This document shows, piece by piece, positions 11,756 to 24,200 of a stretch of DNA of 64,000 nt. The translations under genes and the position numbers were made by a program. The notes under the pieces are model-generated. The model saw only the letters and a program-made list of their open reading frames with translations. It made no database searches and was not told the origin of the DNA. Origin of the DNA: Aureobasidium sp. EXF-3400. Taxonomy: Eukaryota; Ascomycota; Dothideomycetes; Dothideales; Saccotheciaceae. The stretch is taken from NCBI GenBank assembly GCA_024195585.1, contig SWBL01000003.1, positions 186,001-250,000 of the forward strand. The letters run 5' to 3'. Each line of letters begins with the position of its first letter. Position 1 is the first letter of the stretch.

Positions 11756-12448
11756 GATGGATGTTTGATTGTTTATGTGGTGCTGGATGGTATGTGGGTC
11801 TTCTACACTTCTAGCAAAGGTGCACAAGTCAAATGTATGGATGGAGGAGAGGAGAAGACAGGCAAGACCGAGGAGGACTTAAGTGTTGATCACCAGATGC
11901 CTCGGCATGTTGAAGCTCGGCAACGACCTCCTGATCTTTGTTTACTCATCTTCAGTCACCAGACTTCTGGTGGATATTCAGCTCCCACAGCATCTTCTCA
12001 TCTAAGCTGAGGTCAGAGTGACTGCAACAATGCAAAGCCATGTAAAAACCAGCCGTGTTCGTGCTGGACAAAAGATCAGTGTTATTGTTGCCCCGACAGG
12101 TGCACAAGCCTCGAAAGCGGGGGACGTCCGGGGTAGCGTCTCGGACGAGCCTCCTCTTGATAGGGTCTCCTTTCACGTGCTTGCGTGCTCGGGAACACAA
12201 TCTTGAGAACGACCGTCTATCTCGCTCCGAGTTCGATATCTGTTTTCCGGAGGCTTCTGCTGTTATAGAATTGGAGGTCTTTCGAGAGTGCAGATTTCTT
12301 TCGTTGACAAAGACTGAACTCGATGCAATAGATATCACCTCTTCCGCTATCGGATCTCTTGCTTCCAGAACAACCCGCTTTTGACTAGCGATCGGGAAAA
12401 TCTTCACTCACCTCCTTGGCCCTTTTTACCGACACAACAACTTCCGGA
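11756..12448. promoter_or_regulatory. Shared divergent promoter region, NMO1 / HPPK-DHPS
   Basis: 693 bp between the divergent start codons at 11755 (minus) and 12449 (plus). No gene is recognised inside. It must contain the regulatory DNA of both genes; no specific factor site was identified. Confidence 0.5.
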
Positions 12449-14162
12449 ATGAGACATACCTTCTCAACGACCAGACTGCCTTACAGATGCGCCCACGCAT
12501 ACAACTATCGTACCTTTCCTAGCTTTTCTCTCCACCGGACATATTCCCAGCTTCCAAGGACGACCGTGCCAACACAATTTCGTCCAATTTCATCTCGAAT
12601 AACTGGTCTGACTTCACAACAAGGCAAACCTAGTACATCGATAATGCCGCTGATCCACCGCGATATGTCCACTAAGATCGGCACAGCCCGAACGGCGTAT
12701 ATTGCTCTTGGGAGCAATGTAGGCGACAGGCTCGACATGATTGAAAAAGCATGTCTAGCTTTAGACCAGGACCCGAACATCAAGGTCACACGAACAAGCT
12801 CGCTGTATGAGACCGAGCCCATGTATGTCGAGGACCAGGCCCGGTTTCTCAATGGCGCTTGCGAGGTTGGCAGCTCTCATGGTACAGTTTGGAAAAACAC
12901 GCTGATATGTGAGAATAGGTACAAACCACATTAGAGCCAATGGTCTTGCTGGATAGATTGCAGGCTATCGAGAACGAGCTTGGCCGTGTCAAGCTCATTG
13001 ACAAAGGACCTCGAAGCATCGACCTGGATATTCTGCTGTACGAGGATCAAGTCATAGACACTGAACGCTTGAAGGTACCACACATTCTGATGCTCGAGAG
13101 AGAATTTGTGCTTCGTCCTCTTTGCGAGTAAGTATTTCGTTCTACGGAGTCGATCATGACATCTCATACATTTTCAGCATCATCCCGGATATGATACCTT
13201 CGATTGGTCAAACACGAGTTGCTCTCTCAGAGAGTCTGTGTAGGCTGTCAGCTTCTCCTTCCACACCTATATCGACCACAACGAGTATGGGAGAAAACAC
13301 GTTTTCAATTCGAGCTCTGGAAAACACACGTCCTACGCATATAATGTCTATCCTCAATACGACACCTGATTCGTTCTCGGATGGAGGCCTCAACTCACCC
13401 ACAGACGAAAGGGCACTTCAAAAGACGATCTCATCTCATATTCGCGCAGGTGCTACCATTATTGATATAGGTGGACAATCCTCTCGTCCTAACGCCGCGG
13501 ATGTGACAGCAGAGGAAGAGACCCAGCGTGTTCTACCCGCTATCAAGATCATCAAATCTCTGCCCGAAGGATCCAACACTTGCATCAGCGTCGACACTTA
13601 TCGTGCTCCTGTAGCCGAAAAAGCCATCAAGGCAGGAGCTCACATTATCAATGACATTTCTGGAGGCTTACTAGATGCCGACATGCTGCCTACGGTTGGT
13701 CGTCTGGGATGCACAGTATGCTTGATGCACATGCGAGGAACCCCAGCCACAATGACCAGCGCAGAGAACTGCTCGTATCCTGACGGTTTGATCCCTACGA
13801 TAGCCAAGGAGCTTTTGGACCGCGTCAGAGCAGCGGAGGAAGCTGGAATCCGTCGCTGGCGCATAATCCTGGATCCTGGAATCGGATTCGCTAAGACAAC
13901 CGAACAAAACTTGGAGATTCTCAGACGTATGAGCGAACTCAGGAGCTGGCCCGGCCTAGTCGGTCTTCCTTGGCTCCTGGGCAGCAGTAGAAAGGGCTTC
14001 ATCGGCAAGATCACTGGCGTGAAGGAGGCCAAGGAGCGCACATGGGGCACAGCAGCGACCGTGACAGCAGCAGTTCAAGGCGGAGCTGATATGGTGCGCG
14101 TGCATGATGTGGACGAGATGGTCAAAGTGACAAAGATGTCGGACGCGATCTGGAGAAGATGA
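12449..14162 (+). CDS. FOL1: Folate synthesis bifunctional enzyme: HPPK - dihydropteroate synthase
   Basis: Exons 12449-12865, 12919-13127 and 13178-14162 (introns 53 and 50 bp) give 536 residues. HPPK (about 83-215): AYIALGSNVGDR, SSLYETEP, FLNGACEV across the first intron, and GPRSIDLDILLY. DHPS (about 260-530): IMSILNTTPDSFSDGG, IDIGGQSSRPNA, CISVDTYRA, LMHMRGTPATM, ILDPGIGFAK, GSSRKGFIG and VRVHDV. It makes 7,8-dihydropterin pyrophosphate and condenses it with p-aminobenzoate. The N-terminus is rich in Arg/Ser/Thr without acidic residues for about 50 positions, like a mitochondrial presequence. No dihydroneopterin aldolase domain precedes HPPK, unlike trifunctional yeast Fol1. The sulfonamide-site loop reads Ser-Ser-Arg-Pro where many DHPS have Ser-Thr-Arg-Pro. 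The stop lies 17 bp from the convergent EFM4-like gene. Confidence 0.95.
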
Positions 14163-14179
14163 GGAGAGAGCGACGTGAA

Positions 14180-14939
14180 TCATTTGAGACGTCGTTGGAA
14201 GATTAGGGTACAGACACTCTGGCCTTGTTGACCGCCGAAAGTGAAGGTGGGATACTTGGCCTCGTCGAAGAACTGCAACTCGCCGTCAGGAGCAACAAAC
14301 CAGTTCATGACTTCTTCCTTGGTCCAGTTGCATGAGGTGATGATGAAAAATTGACCGGGCTTGATGAGGGGAGTGATGTGTTCGCGGTATGACTCGCAGA
14401 TACGACGGCCCTGAGCATCTGTCTCGGAAGACAAGGAGATGGCGTCGAAAGTACCCTTGTCCAAGACGGCATCGAAGCCTTCGCCTAGCCATTCTCCAGG
14501 CTGCTGGGTCAAAAGGTCCCATTCCTCGAATGTCACAGGAGCACCATCTTCACTACGCGCAGCAGCGATTTGACGGGCGAGCTTCACACTTGTATCGCTG
14601 TAGTCGACGCCGACCAGATCTCCAGCCCAGTCCTCGTCCAGCAGAGAGAAGAGCATGTGTCCGTTGCCAGTGCCCAAGTCGAGGATGCGCGAATCGTCCT
14701 TGCTAAGCAGCCCCTCGTCTTCCAGAGCTTCCAGACGCTCAACGACCTTCTCTTCTGCGCCGCTGTCATCGAACCAGATTGTGCCCTCGTCTTGAGCGTC
14801 CTGGGCGTGGTTTGCGATTTCACGTGCGTAAGCTTGGTCCCAACTGGACACTTGATCAGCCGGAATTCTGTCGCATGATGCGGGAATAGGCGTACTATTG
14901 CTTGGTACCGAGTTCGCTGGGGTCGAGGTGGGAACGCAT
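14180..14939 (-). CDS. EFM4: Protein-lysine N-methyltransferase, EFM4/METTL10 type
   Basis: Exons 14939..14896 and 14843..14180 (52-bp intron) give 235 residues. Splicing creates LGTKQYWDQAYAREI, the conserved N-terminus of this family. Class I SAM-methyltransferase motifs follow: ILDLGTGNGHMLFSL (motif I), LVGVDYS (acidic motif II) and AVLDKGTFDAISL. Characterised members methylate a lysine of translation elongation factor eEF1A in the cytosol; substrate here is inferred. Length matches the family. It converges with FOL1 and diverges from the Ark1-type kinase across 392 bp. Confidence 0.9.
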
Positions 14940-15331
14940 GGCTGCTATGTTTCGCAGGTGACGAGGGTCGTGAATCTGGTGTATAGCTGTTTATGAAGAA
15001 TAAAAGGAAAAAGCCCAAGCATGACGGCGCTTCAGATGCGGCGGTGCTCGGTGGTGCCAACGGGCCGCACGGACTTGGCATGATGTTGGTGGCCGATGAC
15101 TTGGACGGTGGGAGGACGAGCTCGAGCACGAGTACGAGTGGCAGCTCCTGACACGCATGCCAATTGTCCACTCAACACGTTACCTATCTACTCGCCAACA
15201 CGTTTCCTGGATGCCGTGAACTTATCGAGCCACGTCTGCCTCTTTCCCCTCCAAGCCGCATCGCCGTGTCCGACTCTCGACCCGCTTGAGACCAGACCGC
15301 TGCCTTTCCCCGGACACGCAAGCCCCCCGTC
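14940..15331. promoter_or_regulatory. Shared divergent promoter region, EFM4 / Ark1-type kinase
   Basis: 392 bp between start codons 14939 (minus) and 15332 (plus). It is pyrimidine-rich toward the kinase ATG (about 15240-15330), as in many fungal core promoters. No coding signal was accepted inside. Confidence 0.5.
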
Positions 15332-18300
15332 ATGGCCGCTGCATACTCTGCGAGTGCTCCGGGATCCCTTCCTCCAACCATGTCGGCTCCAAATGCCCCG
15401 CCGGGCACCTTCACCCCGGGCACCAAGGTCCAGGTCGGCTCACATCGTGTCGTTATCGAGAAGTACTTCTCCGAGGGAGGCTTCGCTCATGTCTACACCG
15501 TCCGCGTTCCTCCCAAAGACTCCTCGAGCAAACCCACCATCGCTGTCCTCAAAAGAGTTGCTGTACCGGATAAAGATGCTTTGGCAAACATGCGTACCGA
15601 GGTCGAGACCATGAAGAAGCTACAAGGCCACAAACACATTGTCACATACATCGACAGCCATGCCAGTCAGCTGAAAGGCGGCGGCTACGAGGTCTTTTTG
15701 CTCATGGAGTTTTGCTCCGGTGGTGGTCTGATTGACTTCATGAACACGCGCCTGCAGCACCGCTTGACCGAACCAGAGATTCTGAACATCTTCGCCGACG
15801 TTAGCGAGGGTGTTGCGACCATGCACTACCTCAAGCCTCCGCTCCTACATAGAGATCTGAAGGTCGAGAACGTTTTGATCACAAACTCGACAAAAGGTGC
15901 CATCTACAAGCTATGCGATTTTGGTAGTACTGCTCCTCCACGACCCGCCGCTACCAATGCCCACGAGGGCAGAATTATCGAGGAAGATATTCAGCGTCAC
16001 ACCACAATGCAGTATCGAAGTCCCGAAATGGTCGATGTCTGGCGCCGGCAGCCAATCGACGAGAAGAGTGACATCTGGGCGCTGGGCGTCTTGCTGTACA
16101 AACTCTGCTACTATACTACTCCTTTCGAGGAGGTCGGTCAGATGGCCATCTTGAATGCCTCGTTCAAGTACCCGCACTACCCTGCGTTCTCGTCCCGTCT
16201 CAAGGCATTAATTGGTCAGTGTGTCACCATTGGGCTATGCTCGCTCTACTAACCTGTATGTTGCAGGCTCTTGTCTGCGAGAGGACCCTCGTCTGAGACC
16301 CAATATCTATCAAGTCCTTAGCGAAGTGTGCAGTATGCGCGGCACCCCGGTCCCCATCAAAGACGTTGGTTCTACCTGTTTGTTTCTGCTTTCAACCGTT
16401 ATTCTAATAGTGAACAGATCTATGCACAGCGCACACAATCCGAGGCTGGACGCAACCAAAAACTTCCCGACATCACCTCTCCTGTAGCATCTTCGCCTGC
16501 AGCAGGCATCAGTCATGCATCACCCATCAAACAGAAACAGTACATTCCAGACATTGCTCCCATGAGACGTGGCAGACCGACCGCTGCACCTCAACCCCAG
16601 GCAGTAGCTGCATCCTCTGCTAAGAACTCAGATCCTTTTGCCGCTCTGGACTCTGCCTCAAACACCATTCGATCTCGTGCGGTTGATGAGCTGTCAGCCA
16701 AATTCCCCTCGCTGGACGAGTTCTCGATCGCGCACGAGTCAGGAGGCTTCAACTTCAGCTCTTCGAAACCGCAGAGGAACGATCCCGTCACGAGCGCATT
16801 GGCCGATGATCTTTTTGCACGTCCTGCGTCAGCGACAGGGACTCCTTCTGCAAAACCCGAATCCTTCCCGGCTCGAACTTCCAGCAAGCCTAGCACAAAA
16901 CCCGAGGCGGGTGCGAAGACCGAAGCACCTCCCAAGCCCAAGACATTGCTGCATCAGCCAGCACCTCAAAGACCGTCCTACTCTTCTGCTGGCACCATGA
17001 CGTCTCCGACCGAAACTCAACCTATCCAACCAACTCTACCAAAAATGCCAGATGTGAGCAAGCGACCCATCTGGCGCGTACCGGAACCGGACCACTCAAG
17101 AGCCTCAAGCCAGCCGCGTGCTTCGCCCTTGGCCCAGAAAGAGGCCGATAGACTCCAACCTAGTGCGCCTCCTGCTCAAAGGCCTGCATTGCTAGACTCT
17201 CATAGGTCCAAGTCGCAAACGGCCACAATGACGATGGCGAAACAGACGACATCTTCCAGACCCTCTTTGGAAGGCCATAGACCCTCGTTTGGATATGAGG
17301 ATGGAGTCAGTAGAGCAAGATCTGCCAACTCAAGGCCACGACCTGTTAGTGCCGCATATGTGGACTCGAATCTCGATTATCTGCGGGAACAGGAAGCAGA
17401 GAGGAAGAGGCCATCACTCGAGATTAGAAGATCCAGTCGGTCGATCAGAGGCACCGAAGTCAACTTTGATGATGCAAACATTGACAGCGACGCCGACTAC
17501 CTGCGAAGTTTAGAGGGCAACGATGGGTTGAGTCGCAGAAACAGTGGCAAGAGTGCTGCTCACAACAAGCGCTCCAGCTTGTCTGCGCTGAGCTTTAGCG
17601 GAACGAAGAATATGCTGTCTGGAAGATTCAATGACGCCTTCAAGAGATTCGAGCAGACAGGTGGAGAGGTCAAAGCCCACAAGAGTGGTAGAGGGTCCGA
17701 ATCAGGATTCAGAACTCCTAGCCCTAACCCACCCATGCAGACTGAGAGTAATCTGCTTAGCCCAATTTCAGGCTCCGACACCAACGAGACACCTCGACGT
17801 TCCGAAGTCACCAACTCGGATCTTGGCGACCTGATTGAGACTGAAGACTTGCCACCGGAGATGCGAAGAGAAATGGAAAGACTACAACTCGCGCAGGAAG
17901 AGAAGCGTGTAGCAGCAGCGGCAGCGGAGTACCGAAGCCGTGGCAGCGCACCTCCTGTACCCTCGAAGGCAAACATGATTCAACAGCGCGTTCAATCGTT
18001 GTTGGATGATGGTCAGAAATCGCCAGTTCGCAAGAGACAAGCAGAAGGCTACGGACGCTATACGGAAAAAACGGAACCTGTGCAACCCGAGCGACGACCG
18101 ACTCCCACAGCTCAAGCACCGACAAAGAGACAAGCACCACCTGTTGCTAGAAAGCCAGCTACGCCTGTACCCGCAGCAGTCACCGCACCTGGGGAGGTGG
18201 ATATGAACTTGCGATACCACAAAGTCAGACAATCTCAGTCATTCCCGATAGCGGCAGGCACGTATCCACTCGAACATTCGGTTTCAGCACCTGCACAGAG

Positions 18301-18697
18301 AACAGGCGCAGTACCGAGACCGAACGCACCTGCTAAGCCGGCATCTCTCAAGACAGGTGGATCGGCTGTTTCGCAAGGGCGGCCGCAATCCTCAGGTATG
18401 ACGAGCCCGGTCTACAGCCAGCCTTCCGGGGCAACTCGTGGCCCTAGCCTTGCAGCACTGATCGCACGCGATAACGAAGGTGTTGCAGGCGTTGGAGCTG
18501 GCAGTGGTAGTGGCATGGAACAGGGAATGCGACAAGAGTCGGACTTCGCCAATCAGGCAGATTTTGATGACTGGCAAGCGGACTTTAGTAAGCGGTACCC
18601 CAGTCTGAGTGGCATTGAGATGGTGGAGAGGGAGATAGCAGGCGCGGGTGGAAGTAGAGATGGCGGACGACGTGGGATGAGAGTCAGAGACGTATAA
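15332..18697 (+). CDS. Ark1/Prk1/NAK-family serine/threonine kinase (actin and endocytosis regulator)
   Basis: Exons 15332-16214, 16267-16364 and 16418-18697 (introns 52 and 53 bp, the first with a CTAAC branch site) give 1,086 residues. The kinase domain spans about 35-325: glycine loop YFSEGGFAHVYTV, VLKR with the catalytic Lys, HRDLKVENVLI, DFGS instead of DFGK/L (usual in this family), QYRSPEMVD and KSDIWALGVLLYKL. The other ~750 residues are low-complexity, rich in Pro/Ser/Lys/Arg, with short conserved blocks (NFDDANIDSDADYLRSLE, MNLRYHKVRQSQSFPIA). A C-terminal FDDWQADFSKRYPSL block resembles endocytic-partner motifs. Yeast Ark1/Prk1/Akl1 and animal AAK1/GAK phosphorylate endocytic coat adaptors at cortical actin patches; the same role is inferred. 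Confidence 0.92.
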
Positions 18698-19125
18698 GTG
18701 TTGGATCGATTGAAAGTGTCAGAATGTAATATAGAGATTCTGGATAAGACATGGGATTCCAGAAGTTGCATGAATTATCGTGTATAAGAAATTAGGTTTC
18801 GGGAGGGGCACTCAAGGTGTGGCTTGTGTTTGTGTTTCACAAAGCCGGCGGATCCTGGTCGAAAGTCCGACGACTGCCCCAAACGCTTCCCCCACCTTAC
18901 GCATCGCAGGCAGGCACGACACGCTCGCGCTTTCCTATTGTTGTCCGTTCGAGAGACGCTTCTGTTTATTCTTGTCCAGGAAGAGAAGGAACCACAGCTC
19001 GACAGCGAGAGACGAGCGGCGCCAACAAGGCCGAAACGGACGCAGGAGCGTCATCCTCATCACAAGACGCGCGCCCTCTCTCCGCGATACCATCCACCGT
19101 CGGAAACACACGAAACACAATCACC
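18698..19125. other. Intergenic: kinase 3' end and grrA leader
   Basis: 428 bp. A reading frame open from 18817 runs into the grrA frame but begins with unlikely, non-conserved sequence. The ATG at 19126 (tcaccATGG context) is preferred, so this stretch is read as promoter and 5' leader. Confidence 0.5.
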
Positions 19126-21259
19126 ATGGCGCCTACTACCGCTCGCCCACGAAGACAGCGCCGTCTCTCTAATGTCACAAACTCGTCACTTTCATCAACC
19201 TCCCCCGAACGCGATGCCGACGATGACAACGACTCATTCATGCTGCAGCCCAACGACTCGCAGTCGTCAGTCGCGGCCTCGCTTGACCTTATGGACGACG
19301 TCAACTTCGAAGAACGATGCCGCCTATCTCCCGTCTACCGCCTGCCTGCCGAATTGCTCATTGCCACCTTCGGTCGTCTCGCGTCAACCAAAGACCTCAT
19401 GTCATGCATGCTCGTATCCAAGGATTGGGCTCGAAACAGCGTCGCCCTGCTGTGGCACCGTCCACAAACTAACAATTGGGCCAGCATTCACAGTGTCGTC
19501 AAGTCAATACGCAAGACAGAACGCTTCTTCGCATACCAGGACTTGGTCAAGCGCCTGAATCTCTCCACCCTGGCTTCGCAAGTCAGCGATGGTACCTTGA
19601 TGGGCTTGACGGCTTGCAAACGCATCGAGCGTCTAACCTTGACCAACTGCGCCAAATTGTCCGATCTGAGTCTCACTAGCCTCATCCATGGGAACCGTAG
19701 CTTGATAGCACTCGATGTCACTCAGCTCGACCAACTCACCGACCGCACCCTTGAGCTTGTCGCCAAAAACTGTATCCGTCTGCAAGGCCTCAACATCACT
19801 GGTTGTCGTCGCTTCACAGACCAGTCCTTGGTGCAAATAGCCCAGAACTGCCGTCAACTCAAGCGTCTCAAGTGCAACAGTTGCTCTCAACTGACTGATA
19901 TTTCGATGCTGAGTGTGGCTCAAAACAGCTCACATCTCCTGGAAATTGACCTTTACGATTTGCCATTACTGGAATCAGAGTCTATAACAGCCCTTCTGAC
20001 CCAGTGCCGCCAGCTCCGTGAATTGCGCCTTGCCCGTTGTCCACTAATCACCGATCAAGCCTTCTTGCAGTTGCCTCCCAAGGCTGCTCCATTTGATGCC
20101 TTGCGTATTCTTGATCTCACAGATTGTCAAGAGCTCACTGATAAAGCTATTGACAAGATCGTGCAGACATGCCCGAAGCTGCGCAACCTGATCCTTGCCA
20201 AGTGTAGGCAGCTCACCGACAGAGCTGTGTGGGCTATCACCAAGCTCGGCAGAAATCTGCACTACATTCATCTAGGCCACTGCGCTCGTATCACCGACGC
20301 GTCTATCATCGCATTGGCTAAGAGCTGCACTCGTATTCGATACATCGATCTCGCCTGCTGTAGCAACCTCACCGACCAGAGCATCACTCAATTGGCTAAC
20401 CTCCCCAAGCTTAAGCGCGTTGGTCTTGTCAAATGTGCCGCCATCACTGACAGGAGTATCCATGCTCTTGCGACTTATGGTGGTAGAGTCATGCAGAAGC
20501 CTCGCGACCGTCAACAGAATGTCAGCGCTCTGGAGCGTGTCCACTTGAGTTACTGCACTCTTCTTACTCTTGATGTACGTATTTGAAATTGACTCCTATG
20601 AGATCTCTGTTCTGACAATCAGCCAGGGCATCCACACATTGCTCAACAACTGTCCTCGTTTGACACACTTGAGTTTAACAGGCGTCCAAGCCTTCCTTCG
20701 CGACGATCTAACAGTCTTCTGTCGCGAAGCCCCTGCCGAGTTCAATGACCACCAGCGCGAAGTCTTCTGTGTCTTCTCGGGCAACGGTGTTCAACGCCTT
20801 CGCGAATATCTCAACCGTGCCACCGGTCCTGGTATGGAAACTGGTATGGTTAATGACTCCGATGACGACGGCGATGGCGCAACTCTCCGCAATCTTCCTC
20901 TACCTCCACCCCCACCCCCTCATCACCCCAACCTCGTCCACACGTGGCACAACCCAGCCTTCCACAACCACAACGACCAGGATATTGAAGATGAAGACAT
21001 GGAAGATGACAACGATGGGGTCGACACGCCTAATGAAGGCCATGGAATTGGGATCATCGACGCTGCAGTGCACGGTCATATGCTCGATCTGGACGCTCAC
21101 TCACCTCCTGTGAACAATCCTGGCCAGACAATTGGCGGATCAAACCCACATAATCATGGTGGCGCACTCTGGGCCGGTGGTAGTGGTGAAGCTCAACATG
21201 TTACTGGTATGATGAGCGCCGCTATGCTTGACGATGTGGACGACAACACACCACAGTAA
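19126..21259 (+). CDS. grrA: SCF ubiquitin ligase F-box/LRR protein, GRR1/GrrA type
   Basis: Exons 19126-20574 and 20627-21259 (52-bp intron) give 693 residues. The F-box is at about 71-112 (YRLPAELLIATFGRL...LVSKDWARNSVALLW), followed by about a dozen cysteine-containing leucine-rich repeats of the type ITDASIIALAKSCTRIRYID (about 145-500). Then comes the conserved post-LRR block with LTHLSLTGVQAFLRDDL and REAPAEFNDHQREVFC. The tail holds a proline run, an Asp/Glu-rich stretch and His/Asn-rich low complexity. In yeast, Grr1 links Skp1-cullin to G1 cyclins and glucose-signalling repressors; Aspergillus GrrA is needed for ascospore formation. The length and block order fit a full-length copy. 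Confidence 0.95.
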
Positions 21260-24200
21260 AATGGTGATTTCACTTTCTTGACATGATGGGTTCGAAACAA
21301 CATGAACGGCACGAAGCGGCGTAAAATTGCATCCTCATGGTATTGGGCGGAACGGAGTTTACCTCTTTTGAGACACTTTCTTGAGTGTTCACATTTTCAA
21401 AAACAAACAGGGGAAGTCATCAGGGGGTGTTTTTGTGTTTTCTCTTCATTAGTGAGAGACAAATGGGGGGTGATGGGTGCACAATTTGGGAGTTTTCTTT
21501 TTCTTCTTCTTTTCTGGTTCGACTTTGGGGTCGGGAGTTATCTTTTGACCACAGCTTTTCTTTCTTCATCGGGTGCCCTTTCTGTTTTGTTTCGAGTAGG
21601 TGGTTAGGAGATTATGAAGGCTATAGGTGCTCAGGGGAGCACGAGAAATGGAAGTAGCGTTTATTTACAACTGGTGGTGATGCTGAGTCCTTTTGACATA
21701 CATCATTGTTTCACCTCAAGTTTAATTGTCCGTTCGAACCACCGAAGACATTGTGCTATCTTCAGATCGCTGTCACTCAAAACAAGGAACAAACAGCAAA
21801 AAACTGGGAAAGAACGTTCGTACTGTTTGTGCCATCACGTCTAGCGATTGCTTTATTCGGTGAAGTTTGGGCGGCCATGCTGCTTGTGATTGACACCGCA
21901 CATATACAACTTTCTCATCAGCACATCACTTGCATCATATTAGAGATGGAGGAAACTTTGGGGGTGAGAGAGAATGTACGAGATTAGGATGTCAGGTCTG
22001 TGACTTTAAGTGCTTTTGTGTCATCCTCTCATATTCTTGAATCGCTGTTCCTGATCTGATGTCTGTATCATGTTATGGGAATCTAGGGATATTAGAGAAG
22101 GAGATGGGGTTACGGACCTCCTTTCTTCTTTCTTATGTGATTTGATAACAATGAGATAGTTCGAGGGTTCTAGGTGGACCTGAGTTGGTGAGAAAACTGC
22201 CCCACATAAGCTCCCAGGGCATAAAAGCAGATCCTGGAGTCGCCGGAGGGTCTTTGTAGAGCGGTGTAGAGACGGATGCAGAACTGTAGGTCGGCTATCA
22301 GTAGTGCATCAAATGATATGATTGTAGGCTGATCCATCAGACGACAGCAACCATGTATAAGCTGGGTCGATATACTGAGGGGTCGGCTACTGCCAATTGA
22401 GTATTGCAGGTGTGTCAGGCGAAGTGCAGTCCAAACGTGCAGTTGCTCGGTAAGCTCTCCGACTCCACATCGTTAGGGGACATATAGTATTGGAGAGCAA
22501 AAGCGGTACTTGTTGTGTTAGTGACCGTCATCATTGTGTTGTGTTCCCACAAAGGTCTAGAGATGATAAATTTAGGTTACCATGCTTGCCAGTGGTTGAG
22601 ATGTATAGTTAATTGATTCTCATAGAGGTTGAAACAATTTCTGGTATTTAGCAAGCTGGTTTTCTTTATTGCACGTCGAAGCTTGTTTCCCACATTGTAG
22701 GTAGTAGTGAAAGTATCATTGCTCCTTCGCGTAGTTGAAGATTTCGTACCACTGTTATAAGCACACTTTTCCTGATGGAGCTGGCTTGCGTCTGCTAAGT
22801 TGGGAATGATCAACCGATTTGCCTCTGACGTATAGTAGGCTCTGGTGTCTGACATATCGGTGTTGAGGGTTTGGTATAGCGAAGGTCACTTCCGCATATA
22901 AGATGCCATTCGGGGATAAGTTTGAGTAGGGAGTCGAAGTGTTGCATCTGGTTGGTGTATAAGCACTTGACTCTGTAATCCATCTCCTTCATACTCAGGG
23001 TACAGACTCCAGGAAGTTGAGATGCTCTGACAGGAGGTAGAGCAGGTTTGGTGGCCTTGCTGTCATGCATTTGGCAAGCGTCAAACATCCATAGATGATA
23101 AGGAGGAAAAGTGAGGAGGTCTGTAAATCGGAACATCTCTCTGTGATCTCTTCTAGCATTGTGCTTGTGGTGAATTTTTGGGAGAGATTCCATTGTTTAC
23201 CTATGAGAGATGTATAGTACAACGGTGTGGGTCACAGACCTCTGTCTCTTCTCTCCTTCTGTGACTGGACCCTGCGGCCAGCTTCGATTCTCTGCGTCTC
23301 TTTGTCGTGTCGAAGCATTGAGTCCACAAGCTCGTAGGATCTTTTCTCTCATGGGTTGTCTGAGAATGTCAGTGTGATGTTATGGCATTGAATCTTGACA
23401 CTGTATCTTCACATAGAATCCGTGGACCTCTCTCGTCCCCCTAAGCAAACCATGGATTTTTGTCAGAGAACGGAGCCTGATGACGAGGAGGTGAAGTTGG
23501 TGGTTAAAAACGTGTGATCGATGTACGTTGCGTGAGGGTGATGGGTGAGGATAATGTAGCAAATGGCTGAACGTAGCGGTCCAGATCTATCTCGCTATAT
23601 ATCGTGATCTGAGGCGCAGAAGAAATGCTAAGGAAGGTGCTGGAGACGCGGTTACATTCGATCAAGCTGGAAGCAAAAAGATAAGCTTGATCAAAGAGTC
23701 GAACCCAGCACCTCAATGCACAACAGACTTCTCTAGCCCTCTACCACACCTCTTCTTCTCAACGAGAGAGTCTATGCAAACACGGCAAGGACAACAAACC
23801 AGGACGAGTCATCTAGTAGGCCAAAAAAAAGTGGAGCTATGTCTTGACCGACGATTAATCCCAGCCCACACCCTTTGTTCATTAGTGGAAAGGCGGGCGC
23901 CTACTTTCAGTCAAGTTCAGGGCGAATCATTCCGCTACACCAAGTACACGAAACTCTCCGGCTCCTCCCCTTCTGATAGGATGGCTACTTTTTCTGGTTA
24001 TGTAATCTCACTACCCCTGAGAATGCCCGCAGCAGTCAATAACGAAACATTCTCCTTCACTATTGAGTAGTGATCTTACGGGGAAATGATGTTTTGTTCC
24101 AGGACCGTAAGTTGATTTAGACTTGACGAGAACAAAGAAGGCGTTGTTGACATCCCAGTGCTCACTCTTGTTTATCAACATAGGGAACAGTTGGGCTGAT

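Noticed and set aside
12416..12934. Folate gene start at 12416
   Set aside because: The codon there is TTG; the first ATG in frame is 12449 and gives a typical mitochondrial presequence.
22577..23193. Minus-strand ORFs of 92 and 127 codons
   Set aside because: No recognisable motif, no good splice link between them, and random-looking amino-acid content.
23661..23790. tRNA-like sequence on the minus strand (GGGTTCGACTC with a GTGGTAGAGG-like D-arm)
   Set aside because: T-stem has a mismatch and wobbles, and no matching acceptor stem or anticodon stem can be drawn; at most a decayed tRNA.
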